The notes beneath the pieces are model-generated. The model made no database searches, was not told the origin of the DNA, and worked only from the letters and a program-made list of their open reading frames with translations. From positions 434,001 to 498,000 of the forward strand of contig JAVZVD010000001.1 of assembly GCA_038878695.1 (NCBI GenBank): a stretch of DNA of 64,000 bases. Reading direction: 5' to 3'. The DNA comes from Fervidicoccaceae archaeon (GTDB taxonomy: Archaea > Thermoproteota > Thermoprotei_A > Sulfolobales > Fervidicoccaceae). Position numbers and translations under genes: made by a program. Of this stretch, positions 17,120-25,806 are shown piece after piece (positions within the stretch are counted from its first letter, which is position 1; the number at the start of each line of letters is the position of its first letter).

Positions 17120-18329
17120 GACGACGTTGACGCGGCTTCCTCAGAGACTCGACATCGAAGTGCGGCGGTGGACTCAACGAAATGGAGGGCGCGAGAAAAC
17201 TCCCCGGGCCGGCGACTCGGGCGAGGATTTCCCCTCCCCTCTCCCAAGAGGCGCGAGAGGCCGAATGCCTCGCTCTCTCGAACTCTCGCAGTCTCGCGAG
17301 CGTCGTGAGCAACACCGCGTAGCTCAGCAGTAGAAGAGGCTTTAGAGGTAGACCGAGGAGGGTCAACGCCAACGCCGTCAAGCCCGCGAGCCCCTGAGCG
17401 AGGTAGTTGGCGGCTAGCACGCTCGCCACGCGGTGCTCGCCCAAGCTCTTGGCGAGGCTTACTACCAACGCGTCGAGCTGAAGCGCCAACCCCAATAGAG
17501 AGACCGAGAGGATCAGGCCCCCGACTCCCGCGCCCGAGGCCACGGCGAGGGCCGAAATCAGCAGAGCAGCCGGCGCTCCTCCGCGACGAGAGTAGAGGAA
17601 GCCTTGGAGCAGCAGCGAGATCGCGAGCGCCGACGCGTGGGCCACCGCTACGGCCAGCGGCCCCCAGCGCGATATCAGAGCGTAGTGGGCTAATTCACCG
17701 CTGTCCACCAGCCACAGCGTAAGCGTGAACGAAAGAGCGCTGCTCGCTGCAATAGCTCTAGGCGGCGTTGTCAATGGCGAACCTGATCGTCGAACCTCAT
17801 ATTCGCGGTTCTCAGCGTCGCTAGGCGCGAGAGCCCCCATTAGGAGGAACGCCGAGGCTAAGGCCGCGTGCTGCGGGAACGCGACTCCTCGGGGAAGACT
17901 CAGTAGCGCTATCGAAGCAACAGAGCCCGCGCATATGGCGGCGCTCAGTCGCGGAAGCCCCCCTCTGCCTCCAACAACCAAGCGGTAAGCGTCCGGGAGC
18001 GTAATTGCGAGAAGGAAGCTCCAGGCCACGTTTACGAGGAAGAGAGCGACGAGGGAGGACATCAAATTGCTCGTTGACAGCGATGCGAGATAGAAGGCGG
18101 CGGTCGCCGCCCCCAAGAGCCCGGCGAGCCTTCTAGTTTCACCGGTAGTCGCGAGCTTAATGCCGAGCGCTACCAGGGAGACGCTCAGGTACTCCAGTCC
18201 GGCCAGGTAAACGAAGTACTCGAAGGGTCCTCCGAGCTCTCTCAGACGCTCCCGAGAGACCGCGTAGTACATAGTCGAGGTCAGTGCTCCCAGAGCTACG
18301 ATGGAGAGCGCCCTCGCTGCCCCTCTCAT
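17088..18329 (-). CDS. polytopic membrane protein, MFS-like
   Basis: 413 residues with roughly ten to twelve hydrophobic segments rich in Leu, Ala and Ser and a charged middle loop (ALAPSDAENREYEVRRSG) dividing two halves, as in major facilitator permeases. I see no specific MFS signature, so the substrate is unknown. The last 60 residues are hydrophilic and serine/proline rich and overlap the GDPD 3' end. The ATG has GAGGTGATAG upstream. It broadly resembles the protein at 30452-31663 in size and layout. Confidence 0.7.
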   Translation of the reverse strand: MRGAARALSIVALGALTSTMYYAVSRERLRELGGPFEYFVYLAGLEYLSVSLVALGIKLATTGETRRLAGLLGAATAAFYLASLSTSNLMSSLVALFLVNVAWSFLLAITLPDAYRLVVGGRGGLPRLSAAICAGSVASIALLSLPRGVAFPQHAALASAFLLMGALAPSDAENREYEVRRSGSPLTTPPRAIAASSALSFTLTLWLVDSGELAHYALISRWGPLAVAVAHASALAISLLLQGFLYSRRGGAPAALLISALAVASGAGVGGLILSVSLLGLALQLDALVVSLAKSLGEHRVASVLAANYLAQGLAGLTALALTLLGLPLKPLLLLSYAVLLTTLARLREFERARHSASRASWERGGEILARVAGPGSFLAPSISLSPPPHFDVESLRKPRQRRLTYSMSKACF

Positions 18330-18420
18330 GTGCTATCACCTCGTGCATCACCTCGAGAGAGTGCCCGGTCTTCGCGTAGGTAGGCTTATAGGGTGAAGAT
18401 TCGGGGCGGAGAGGATGAGA

Positions 18421-18620
18421 GTTGGAGAGACAGATTACCTTTAATTAGTATAGGGTGCCCAGCTTTATTAAATCTGCTCATGCTAACTATATATTTTGAG
18501 TATACTTATAGTCTATTTTAATGGGAATAATATACATATTCAAAATTGGTTTGTACAGTGTTCGGCCGAGCGTAAACGCCATCGCAATTTTACTTGGCCT
18601 TCGCTAGCTCCCTAAGAGAG
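18421..18620. other. AT-rich intergenic region
   Basis: Between the membrane protein start and the structured segment at 18630 lies a strongly AT-rich stretch (18430-18560) containing several TATA-like words such as CTTTATTAAAT and TATATTTTGAG. No open frame of note. It could carry promoters for the divergent membrane protein and for a non-coding RNA on the plus strand. Confidence 0.4.
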
Positions 18621-18631
18621 CATGTAGAGGA

Positions 18632-18720
18632 GCCGTGGCGTAGAGCGATAAGGTCTCGCTCTTTCCCCCGCTACTGCGGGGAAAAGACGCAAAGGACATA
18701 GGACGCCAGGGAGTCTCGGG
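18632..18720 (+). ncRNA. candidate structured non-coding RNA
   Basis: Two strong adjacent hairpins: GAGCGA(18643-18648)/TCGCTC(18656-18661) with a 7-nt loop, and CTTT-CCCCGC/GCGGGG-AAAG (18661-18686, one mismatch, TACT loop), closed by GCGT(18638-18641)/ACGC(18687-18690). This makes a three-way junction in a region with no ORF. A TATA-like CAATTTTAC lies 40-50 nt upstream. It does not match the SRP RNA, RNase P RNA, 5S, tRNA or box C/D patterns I know. Strand and ends are guesses. Confidence 0.3.
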
Positions 18721-18801
18721 AACCACATCAGCTCGCTCAACTCGTTGGAGAGGACGTGAATCGACGACCCTCAAGGCCAATAGCAGATGGGGCGGGGAGG
18801 C

Positions 18802-19077
18802 TCAGCTCTCCTCTATCTCGAATAATCCGACGAGGCTCTCATCTTCTAACGAGCCGCGTATCTCTACGAGCCTCGCTTTAACGCCGAGCTCCGAGAGCAC
18901 GAATACTAGATCCTCGATCCAGTCAGTTACGCCACACGTCCTGCAGAAAGGTCCGCTGAACAGCACTTCTGCTCTGTTCCCGGACGACGATAACAGCTCT
19001 GCTCGCGCCTCTGGCGCTCTGTATCTGTTGTACCTCTCTATGGCCTCCTCGAGAGAGCGGAGAGTCTCCAGCCTCAA
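18802..19077 (-). CDS. small conserved-looking protein with CxxC (91 aa)
   Basis: Unrecognised. An N-terminal helix (RSLEEAIERYNRYRAPEA) is followed by LFSGPFCRTCGVTDWIEDLVFVL with a CxxC, then alternating strand and helix, and an acidic tail. The pattern looks like a small alpha/beta cytosolic protein. TTG start with GGGGAG just upstream. It lies downstream of the DUF2070 gene on the same strand with a 79-nt gap. Confidence 0.6.
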   Translation of the reverse strand: MRLETLRSLEEAIERYNRYRAPEARAELLSSSGNRAEVLFSGPFCRTCGVTDWIEDLVFVLSELGVKARLVEIRGSLEDESLVGLFEIEES

Positions 19078-19156
19078 GCCTCTCCCCGCGTCAGTTAAGC
19101 TCGCCCCTGCTCGCGACGCCTCTTTCCCCCTCCGCTAATTAGCTTGACCGAAGAGC

Positions 19157-20749
19157 TCAGCGAGCCCAGATCGCCGGCACGAGCGTGGCCGCGCTCAACG
19201 TCATCAAGAATAGCGCCACCGCCTTCCACTTGGCCGCTACGCGCGCCAAGAGCTCGTAACCTCTTTCACCGAGCACCTCCATCTCGATCTCGAGCACGGA
19301 GTACGCCGCCTCGACATCGCTGAGGGAGCTTAGCGCTCGAGAGAGAGCAGTCTCGCAAGCTGAAGAGAGGGTCTTTGCATCGATGGTCTCGCCCACTACT
19401 CTATACCCTCTTTTCCCTCCCCACCCGACTCTAGCGTGATTATCCGTCGTGACCACCTCGACTACGTCGACTAAGGGTTTGAGCCTATCCACTATTCGAT
19501 CGTAGACCCCTCTGTCGAGGTTATTCCCGTCAATTACCACGAGGCCAGCTCTAATGTCACCGCATTCGAGCGCGAGCGCCGAGATCCCGGCCGGCCCTAG
19601 CTCTCTTCCGAGCGGGTCTACGGCTTCGGTGGGCACCTCGGAGAAGCCTGCCCTGAAAGTAGAGCAGGGAGATAGCGAGGCCCTGATCCTCTCGATGCCC
19701 CTGGCGATGTCGCCGAGCAGCTCCTCATCGACCTCGACGCCCAGGCCGTTCTGTGCTTCGACCACGACGAGTCCGCCCCTCGATCCAACGAGGGGCGCGT
19801 CGCTGGGTACATCGTCCATGCCTTTCCCGGCTCTGCTAACCACGGCCAGCGGAGGCCCGACTCCGAGGTGCAAGGCGAAGACGCGCGCCTTCCCCTCGAC
19901 TATGTCGAGAGGCCTCAAGGCGCGCGTCTTCGAATGCTCAAGCGATGCCGCGCGCTCGAATATTTTCTCCACGAGCGCGTGGACTTGACGCCGCGATATG
20001 GGGTCGTTCTCGTGACTTCCGATGCCGTGGAGGAAGATGACGGAGCGCCCCGACGATTTAGCCTCTCGGATCAGAGCATCGACTAATAGTGCTCCGCCCA
20101 CTCCAGCGAAGGGCCCGGGATGCACGTCGGAGACGAGGAGCAGGAGCTCTCTCGACGTTCCTCGTAGCGAGAAAATATGGATGGAGAGCTTCTTGCGCGA
20201 CAGAAGAGGCCCGCACTCCCTCTCGAAGAGAGAGGCGTCTTCGATCACGACGGACCTCAGGTAGCCCGAGAACAGGCACAGGGCGGCCGGCAGGCCCGAG
20301 AGCCTCGCTACCCCCCATCTGACCACGAGGGGGAGCGGCGCCAGGAGCAGGCTCAGAGCTGCGTAGAGCGCCTCACCTTTGCTCGCGAAGATCAGAGCGC
20401 CCATGGCGCTGGGCGAGACGAAGGCGGGAGTGCTACAATTCACGGACAAGATAACGATGGAGGCCAGATTAGCCGCCAGAAGATAGCCTCGTAGAGTCTC
20501 CAACCCGAGGAACAATTCGACTGCAGAGGCTATGGCCGCTAAGGGCAGGGCTATCTTGAGCGCTCTATTGAGTGTAATAATTCTCCCGCCTCCAGCGAGC
20601 AGAGCCACCGAGAGCGATGCGAGCTCGACCCCGTAAGCCAGAGTCGAGCGCAGAACGCTGGCAGCCACCAGCGTGGCGCCGCTCGCGAAGAGGAAGCCCC
20701 TCCCGACCCTGCCGAGGAGGGCCCCGTAAGCCCTCTCGAAGATCTTCAA
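19157..20749 (-). CDS. DUF2070 family membrane protein
   Basis: 530 residues. The N-terminal third has about six membrane segments; the rest is a soluble domain with the motifs LLVSDVHPGPFAGVGG and IFLHGIGSHENDPISRRQ, and later VVIDGNNLDRG and TTDNHARVGWGGKRGY. The D-H/H-H-rich motifs look like metal binding, so an enzymatic role at the membrane face is plausible, but the family has no established function that I can name. A final hydrophobic helix (AVALFLMTLSAATLVPAI) anchors the C-terminus. TTG start with GAGGTTG upstream. Confidence 0.85.
   Translation of the reverse strand: MKIFERAYGALLGRVGRGFLFASGATLVAASVLRSTLAYGVELASLSVALLAGGGRIITLNRALKIALPLAAIASAVELFLGLETLRGYLLAANLASIVILSVNCSTPAFVSPSAMGALIFASKGEALYAALSLLLAPLPLVVRWGVARLSGLPAALCLFSGYLRSVVIEDASLFERECGPLLSRKKLSIHIFSLRGTSRELLLLVSDVHPGPFAGVGGALLVDALIREAKSSGRSVIFLHGIGSHENDPISRRQVHALVEKIFERAASLEHSKTRALRPLDIVEGKARVFALHLGVGPPLAVVSRAGKGMDDVPSDAPLVGSRGGLVVVEAQNGLGVEVDEELLGDIARGIERIRASLSPCSTFRAGFSEVPTEAVDPLGRELGPAGISALALECGDIRAGLVVIDGNNLDRGVYDRIVDRLKPLVDVVEVVTTDNHARVGWGGKRGYRVVGETIDAKTLSSACETALSRALSSLSDVEAAYSVLEIEMEVLGERGYELLARVAAKWKAVALFLMTLSAATLVPAIWAR
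20161..20220 (+). repeat. 60-bp segment of the DUF2070 gene repeated at 21150
   Basis: This coding segment shares CTCGTAGCGAGAAAA, CTTGCGCGACA and AGAGGCCCGC in the same order with the intergenic segment at 21150-21207. Confidence 0.5.
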
Positions 20750-20761
20750 GAACTCAACCTC

Positions 20762-21010
20762 TCACGGAAGGAGCTTTTCGCCGTGCTCCCCCCCATATCT
20801 GCTGAGCAGCTGCTCCAGCTCTTTCCTGAAGGCCTTAGGCAACCAACACGGCAGATAAACGAAGCCTTTCCGGCCTATTACTTCAATCTCGATCGTGTCC
20901 TCTGTGCAAGACGTCCCTATCACGGCCCATCTAGCGCCGAAGCTCTCTAGAGTCTTCACGATCTCTTCGAACTCCACCTCAAGAGGGAATCTCGCTCTCT
21001 TCTCGGTCAA
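20762..21010 (-). CDS. hypothetical protein (82 aa)
   Basis: Unrecognised small protein, charged N-terminus (MTEKRARFPLEVEFEEIVK) then a compact alpha/beta pattern with two cysteines (SC, PC) and a basic/acidic C-terminus. It ends 12 nt before the DUF2070 gene on the same strand, which suggests cotranscription. TTG start preceded by a G-rich stretch. No function can be assigned. Confidence 0.55.
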   Translation of the reverse strand: MTEKRARFPLEVEFEEIVKTLESFGARWAVIGTSCTEDTIEIEVIGRKGFVYLPCWLPKAFRKELEQLLSRYGGEHGEKLLP

Positions 21011-21149
21011 GCCCCCAACGCCCGCGGCTGAGCTTTTGCAGGTAACACTTCGTTGCGCAGATCTCTATCAATCGCGGAGCTCGGTAAAGACTTATTAGCG
21101 TTTTTGAGGGCCGCGTCGGGGGAGCTCCAAGTTTCAAGTCGCAATCTCT

Positions 21150-21207
21150 CTCGTAGCGAGAAAAGCGGAGAGGGCCTCTTGCGCGACAGGAGAGGCCCGC
21201 GCTCTCT
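21150..21207 (+). repeat. intergenic near-copy of a DUF2070 gene segment, with hairpin
   Basis: Near-copy of 20161-20220, about 1 kb away. Inside it, GGGCCTCT (21172-21179) and AGAGGCCC (21191-21198) form a perfect 8-bp inverted repeat around an 11-nt loop; the gene copy has only a 5-bp version. It lies just upstream of the promoter of the peptide-binding protein gene. Confidence 0.5.
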
Positions 21208-21239
21208 ACTTTTCTACTGAGAGAAGAGACGAGAGGAAG

Positions 21240-21247
21240 CTTTAAAG
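21240..21247 (+). promoter_or_regulatory. TATA box of the first peptide ABC operon
   Basis: CTTTAAAG lies about 50 nt before the ATG at 21292 and predicts a transcript start near 21270, leaving a short leader with GAGGGG as ribosome-binding site. Confidence 0.5.
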
Positions 21248-21291
21248 ATACGCCGGGACATTCGCCAGGGTAAGAAGAGGGGTAAACGCAC

Positions 21292-23502
21292 ATGTTGAAA
21301 CAAAGATCTAGAGGAATATCTCAGGCGACCATAATCGCCATAGCGGCTGTGGTCATAATCGCTGCCGTCGTGGCGGCCTACATCGCGGTTAAGGGTCCAG
21401 CCGCACCCTCGCCCACTCCAACGCCTACCCCCACGACCCCCAAGCCCACCCCCACCCCGACCCCGACGCCTGCGCCGGCCCCGACAAAACAAATCCACGA
21501 ACAGGTCCTCTACTTGATATCGAACGACGAGTTGACTCGGATCCAGATGTACAAAGCTGGAGTCTGCGACATTGCGACGATCACTCCGGCTAGATGGAAA
21601 GACGTCAATGGCTCCCCCGTGGACGGTCACAGGCTCATCCTCGAGGTGGATCCCTCAATCCTTCGCATGACGATTCAGTACGTGCTCTTCAACACGATGA
21701 GAGAGCCCTTCAACATAACGGAGGTTAGGCAGGCTCTCTCCTACGCCGTGCCCTATGATACCATAATCAGCCAGATCTTCGGCGGCCTCTACACGGGCCT
21801 CTACACCATAGTACCGAGGGGTATGTTCGGCTGGACCGAGTACGGCATAACGAAGTACACCTATGACATGGCCAAGGCCACGGAGATCATGAACTCTCTC
21901 AGGGCGAAGGGATTTGATCCCTCGAAGTACACCATCGTGATAATCTACAATCTGGGCAACACGGCCAGAGCCCAAATAGCGGCCCTGCTCCAAAACTCGT
22001 GGACTCAGTTGGGCTTCAAGGTGCTAGTCGAGGTCTACAACTGGCCTCAGTTCCTCGACAAAGTCGATCACTTCGACTACGACGTGGCGTTGCTCGGGTG
22101 GATACCAGATTATCTCGACCCCGATAATTACCTCATGCCATTCGTGTGGGGAGGAGCCGAATTCTCCGAACTGAAATACTATAAAGGGGTTAGTGCTGCC
22201 GAAGTTGGCAATTACCTGGCCAAGGTCGAGAGGGCGATTGAGACCGAGAAGTTCATTGTGGTGGTCGGTCCTAAGGGGTCGGGAGCCACTTACGCCGGGC
22301 CAACGAACAAGCCTCTGCTTGTGGTCTCCTACGTAATTGACGATGAGAAGACGAAGGAGAATTGGGAGAAGCCCATCGCTTTCGTGACGATAGGCGCGGC
22401 CGGCTGGAAAGATGTGCCGGTGAGTGCTCTCGTTAAGCTCTCTAGGACCGTGATAGACCCGGAGGCTAGAGAGGCCATCATAAACGCGGCCGTCAGGATC
22501 TTCAACAACGAGGCGGTAATGATAATGTTGGGCCAGCAGCTGGGCGGCAGGAACTATGGTAGCTGGGTCGTTGGCATGTATTATCCGCCGACGGCCTTCG
22601 CCCGCTACGATCTCGTGTGGGAGAAGCCGGATGCCCCCGTGCGCGATACCGGAGTCCTCGGAATAAAGAATGACCCGAAGACCTTCGTCTATGCCACGAT
22701 AGGTTGGCCCGACACATTCGATCCGGCCAAATCCTACGAGAGCTTCGGATGGGAGATATTCTGGCAGACTCTCAGCAAGCCCGTGACCTACTACTTCGAG
22801 AAGACGGAGCCCGAGCCGGAGCTAGCGGCGGCTTGGGCGTTTAGCCCCGACGCGACCGAGCTCTACTTAGTGATAAGAGGGGGAGTCGTGGCCTACGACC
22901 CGTGGAACAATAGGACCTATCCAATAGACGCCACCGACGTACTCTTCAGCCTATGGAGAGTGGCTAGGCTCAACCTGCCCGGCTCCGCTGCGTGGATGAT
23001 AACGGACTTCATCGACATCAACGCGTCATCGGTGTTGACCGAAGACGAGTTCAAGGAGGTTCTCGCCAAGGGTCTTGTCACGGCGTACCACGGGAGGGGC
23101 AGTGAAGTCAAGACGTTGGAGGAACTGCTATCGTTCTTCGGATACGCGGGTAAGACTGCCGGGATCGTGAGACTCAAGCTGCACTTCCCGTACCCGCCAA
23201 TACTCCACGTACTGACGACTGCGGTGGCCAGCGTCATACCCATGGAATACGCGCTCGGAGCAAACTACGCGCAAGCTCTGGCTGACTCTAACAACGGGAA
23301 GAACCCGAGCGCGTGGGCTAAGTACCTCGTGCCCGGCGTTGACGACCCGTCTCACAAGCTGCTGAGGGACAAACCCGTCTCGACCGGACCCTACTACGTG
23401 GCAGACTACAAGGAGGACGTCTATATACTGCTGAAACTCAACCCGTACTACTGGAATGCCACCTATTGGCAGGAGCTATACGGATACGCCCCCAAACGCT
23501 GA
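21292..23502 (+). CDS. peptide ABC transporter substrate-binding protein with swapped halves
   Basis: Family-5 extracellular solute-binding protein, 736 residues. N-terminal membrane anchor (residues 12-34) and Thr/Pro linker (39-64) are followed at 66 by KQIHEQVLYLISNDELTR, the start of what is normally the second half: the aGxxDI region, EPFNITEVRQALSYAV, and DYDVALLGWIPDYLDPDNY. From about residue 450 comes what is normally the first half: FVYATIGWPDTFDPAKSYES, WAFSPDATELYLVI, DATDVLFSLWRV, VSTGPYYVADY and LNPYYWN, ending GYAPKR. Aligned with the normal protein at 32184, the order is circularly permuted. ATG with GAGGGG upstream. First gene of a complete transporter operon; 131 nt separate it from the permease. 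Confidence 0.9.
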   Translation: MLKQRSRGISQATIIAIAAVVIIAAVVAAYIAVKGPAAPSPTPTPTPTTPKPTPTPTPTPAPAPTKQIHEQVLYLISNDELTRIQMYKAGVCDIATITPARWKDVNGSPVDGHRLILEVDPSILRMTIQYVLFNTMREPFNITEVRQALSYAVPYDTIISQIFGGLYTGLYTIVPRGMFGWTEYGITKYTYDMAKATEIMNSLRAKGFDPSKYTIVIIYNLGNTARAQIAALLQNSWTQLGFKVLVEVYNWPQFLDKVDHFDYDVALLGWIPDYLDPDNYLMPFVWGGAEFSELKYYKGVSAAEVGNYLAKVERAIETEKFIVVVGPKGSGATYAGPTNKPLLVVSYVIDDEKTKENWEKPIAFVTIGAAGWKDVPVSALVKLSRTVIDPEAREAIINAAVRIFNNEAVMIMLGQQLGGRNYGSWVVGMYYPPTAFARYDLVWEKPDAPVRDTGVLGIKNDPKTFVYATIGWPDTFDPAKSYESFGWEIFWQTLSKPVTYYFEKTEPEPELAAAWAFSPDATELYLVIRGGVVAYDPWNNRTYPIDATDVLFSLWRVARLNLPGSAAWMITDFIDINASSVLTEDEFKEVLAKGLVTAYHGRGSEVKTLEELLSFFGYAGKTAGIVRLKLHFPYPPILHVLTTAVASVIPMEYALGANYAQALADSNNGKNPSAWAKYLVPGVDDPSHKLLRDKPVSTGPYYVADYKEDVYILLKLNPYYWNATYWQELYGYAPKR

Positions 23503-23633
23503 AGCTCGAGGGCACGCTCTCTACGCGCTCGTTTTTCCCCCAACGCAATAGCTAACGGTTTCTCGCGTGATTGGCAATCGATAATAACCGGCTAGTCTTT
23601 CTTCGTTGAGGGGCGCGAGCGAGTGGATGGCTC

Positions 23634-24692
23634 GTGGGCTTCGCGTCATTCCTAGCGCGCAGGCTCGTTACCTTCGTGCCGACCGTGCTCGGGGTGCTGT
23701 TATTGACTTACCTCATCGCTTACGCCGTGCCAGCCGACCCGGTGCGAGCATGGGCGGGAGAGAAGGTGAGGAACCCAGAGGCTTTGCAGCAGATCCGCGA
23801 AAAGTACAAGTTCGACGCTCCGTGGTACGAACAGTTCTCGTTTCTACTTAAGCAGCTCCTCACGATGAATTTGGAAGACCCCGTCAGATCTAAGAACGTC
23901 TTCGATGAGCTCGGCTATCGGTTTCCGGTGACGGTTCAACTAGCTCTCGTCGCCTTCGCATTTCTAGTTCTCATCTCGTTGCCGCTCGGCGTGATCGCTG
24001 CTTTGAGGAAGGACACGGCCGTGGACTTCTTCGTGAGATTTCTCGCGTTGTTTGGGAGCTCCATGCCCTCCTTCGTCCTCTATTACTTCATGATATTGCT
24101 GCTGTTCGTTCGCTACCATACGACCTACATGGCAGGCATACCAACTTACTCCACTCGCTGCGCGCTTTGGCTCGATAGCCTACCATCGTCGTACCCCATA
24201 TTGGGCCACGTGCTCAGCTACATCGGAGCCGTGCCGATGTTTGGAGCTGCTATGTGCGGGGAGTGGGACGTAGTGGGCTACACGTTGAGGAGATTCTACT
24301 TGCCCGGGCTCGCTCTAGCTCTCCTCGGAGGAGGCTTCGTGGCCAGGATAGTGCGAAACAGCTTCCTAGACGCGTTAGGCTCGGAGCATGTGCTCTTTGC
24401 GAAGGCGAGAGGGCTCAAGAAGTGGAGGATCTGGAGGCACGTTTTCAAAAATGCGATGATACCCGTGGTGACGGTGCTGGGTCTACAGCTGGGAGGCCTC
24501 CTCTCGGGAGCCGTGATAGCTGAGTACGTCTTCAATATACCCGGGCTCGGGAGATACATGTACGAGTCCGTGTTGAACTTAAATTACCCCGCCATAATCG
24601 CGTCGACATTCGTCTTCGCGTTAGTCTATGTGGTGATAAACTTAGCGGTGGACATACTCTACGCGCTCATAGATCCTCGGATAAGATACTGA
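23634..24692 (+). CDS. dppB: peptide ABC transporter permease, DppB type
   Basis: Inner membrane permease of an oligopeptide/dipeptide importer, 352 residues, about six membrane helices. The N-terminus (LARRLVTFVPTVLGVLLLTYLI) and EAA loop (GSEHVLFAKARGLKKWRIWRH) are typical, as is the ending NLAVDILYALIDPRIRY. An extended extracytoplasmic segment (residues 155-210, with three Cys) is longer than in bacterial DppB. GTG start. Partner of the DppC gene 19 nt downstream. Confidence 0.94.
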   Translation: MGFASFLARRLVTFVPTVLGVLLLTYLIAYAVPADPVRAWAGEKVRNPEALQQIREKYKFDAPWYEQFSFLLKQLLTMNLEDPVRSKNVFDELGYRFPVTVQLALVAFAFLVLISLPLGVIAALRKDTAVDFFVRFLALFGSSMPSFVLYYFMILLLFVRYHTTYMAGIPTYSTRCALWLDSLPSSYPILGHVLSYIGAVPMFGAAMCGEWDVVGYTLRRFYLPGLALALLGGGFVARIVRNSFLDALGSEHVLFAKARGLKKWRIWRHVFKNAMIPVVTVLGLQLGGLLSGAVIAEYVFNIPGLGRYMYESVLNLNYPAIIASTFVFALVYVVINLAVDILYALIDPRIRY

Positions 24693-24711
24693 CAGCTAGG
24701 GGCGCGGCGAC

Positions 24712-25806
24712 TTGGAGGCCGTCTACAGAGCGCTTACGCTGGCGATAGAGCTCTACGTGAAACTGCGCGAGAAGCTCCAAAGAGGCTGGGCCTCCAAGAA
24801 CTCCAGCAGAATCCGAGAGTGGAAGCTGACGGCCTACGCTTTCAGCAAATCGAAGATCGGGGTAGCCGGGGGCATCATTACGGCGGTCGTATTAGTTCTA
24901 GCTGTGATCGGGCCCTACATAGCGTGGGAGCCATATTGGGATTATGGGGTCTTGAGAGACCCCTCACTGCATCTCAGACCCCCCTGTCTTCCGCCGTCTT
25001 GCAGCGGTTATCCCATTTTGGGAACCGATGAGTTGGGACGCGACATTTTATCGCTCTCTCTCTATGGAGTGAGGATATCGGTCGTTATCTCCGCCGTAGT
25101 AGTGTTGTTGGGAGCGCCGCTGGGCATACTACTGGGCCTCGTGGCGGGGTACAAAGGAGGACTGATCGACGAAGTTATCATGAGGTTGACGGATGTCTTC
25201 ATAGCTTTCCCAGCTCTCATCTTGGCCATAGCCTTCGCGTCCGCTCTCCCCGGCAGAATAAGAGGCGTCCTCGAAGAGCACGAGATGCTGACAGCCCTGC
25301 TCTCCTCGCTCTTTGGCCTAAGGCCCCAAGAGTACGGACAGCTCGCGGCTCTTCTAGCGATCTGGTTGGCGTTGGTGTTGGTCTGGTGGCCCGGCTACGC
25401 GAGGGTCGTCCGCGGCGCGGTCCTCAGCGTGCGCGAGCAACCCTTCGTGGAGGCGGCGAAGCTGATTGGGTTGCCGACCTCCAGGATCCTCTTCAAGCAC
25501 GTGCTGCCCAACGTGATATCCCCGGTGCTCGTGATGATGACATTCGACCTAGCCACGGCCGCGTTGTTCGCGGCGTCGCTCTCTTTCCTTGGTCTCGGGC
25601 CGCAGGAGCCCGTAGCTGAGTTAGGCTTCCTCATATCTAAGGCCGGCCGATACTTCCCTGAGCGCACTTGGCACGCTGTGTTTTACTTCGGGAGCCTCCT
25701 GATGCTTATCGCGCTCGGCTGGAATCTCCTGGGCGATGCTTTGAGAGATATCCTCGACCCTAAGACGAGGAGAGCCGTGGAATTCGAGGCGGAGGAGAAG
25801 AGATGA
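24712..25806 (+). CDS. dppC: peptide ABC transporter permease, DppC type
   Basis: Second permease, 364 residues. Begins with a cytoplasmic segment, then the first helix GVAGGIITAVVLVLAVIGPYIA, the family motif PILGTDELGRDILS, and the EAA loop REQPFVEAAKLIGLPTSRIL, ending DALRDILDPKTRR. Usual DppC length is near 300; the extra length is a long N-terminus and a loop near residues 190-210. TTG start. Its last 4 nt overlap the start of the ATPase gene. Confidence 0.94.
   Translation: MEAVYRALTLAIELYVKLREKLQRGWASKNSSRIREWKLTAYAFSKSKIGVAGGIITAVVLVLAVIGPYIAWEPYWDYGVLRDPSLHLRPPCLPPSCSGYPILGTDELGRDILSLSLYGVRISVVISAVVVLLGAPLGILLGLVAGYKGGLIDEVIMRLTDVFIAFPALILAIAFASALPGRIRGVLEEHEMLTALLSSLFGLRPQEYGQLAALLAIWLALVLVWWPGYARVVRGAVLSVREQPFVEAAKLIGLPTSRILFKHVLPNVISPVLVMMTFDLATAALFAASLSFLGLGPQEPVAELGFLISKAGRYFPERTWHAVFYFGSLLMLIALGWNLLGDALRDILDPKTRRAVEFEAEEKR

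Noticed and set aside
20979-21293. 104-residue minus-strand frame upstream of the binding protein
   Set aside because: Covers a promoter and a hairpin repeat, and its composition is not protein-like.
21410-21485. Regular short C/A-rich repeats, possible CRISPR or satellite
   Set aside because: They are in-frame codons for a Thr/Pro linker of a membrane-anchored binding protein; no spacers. The same holds for 33830-33910.
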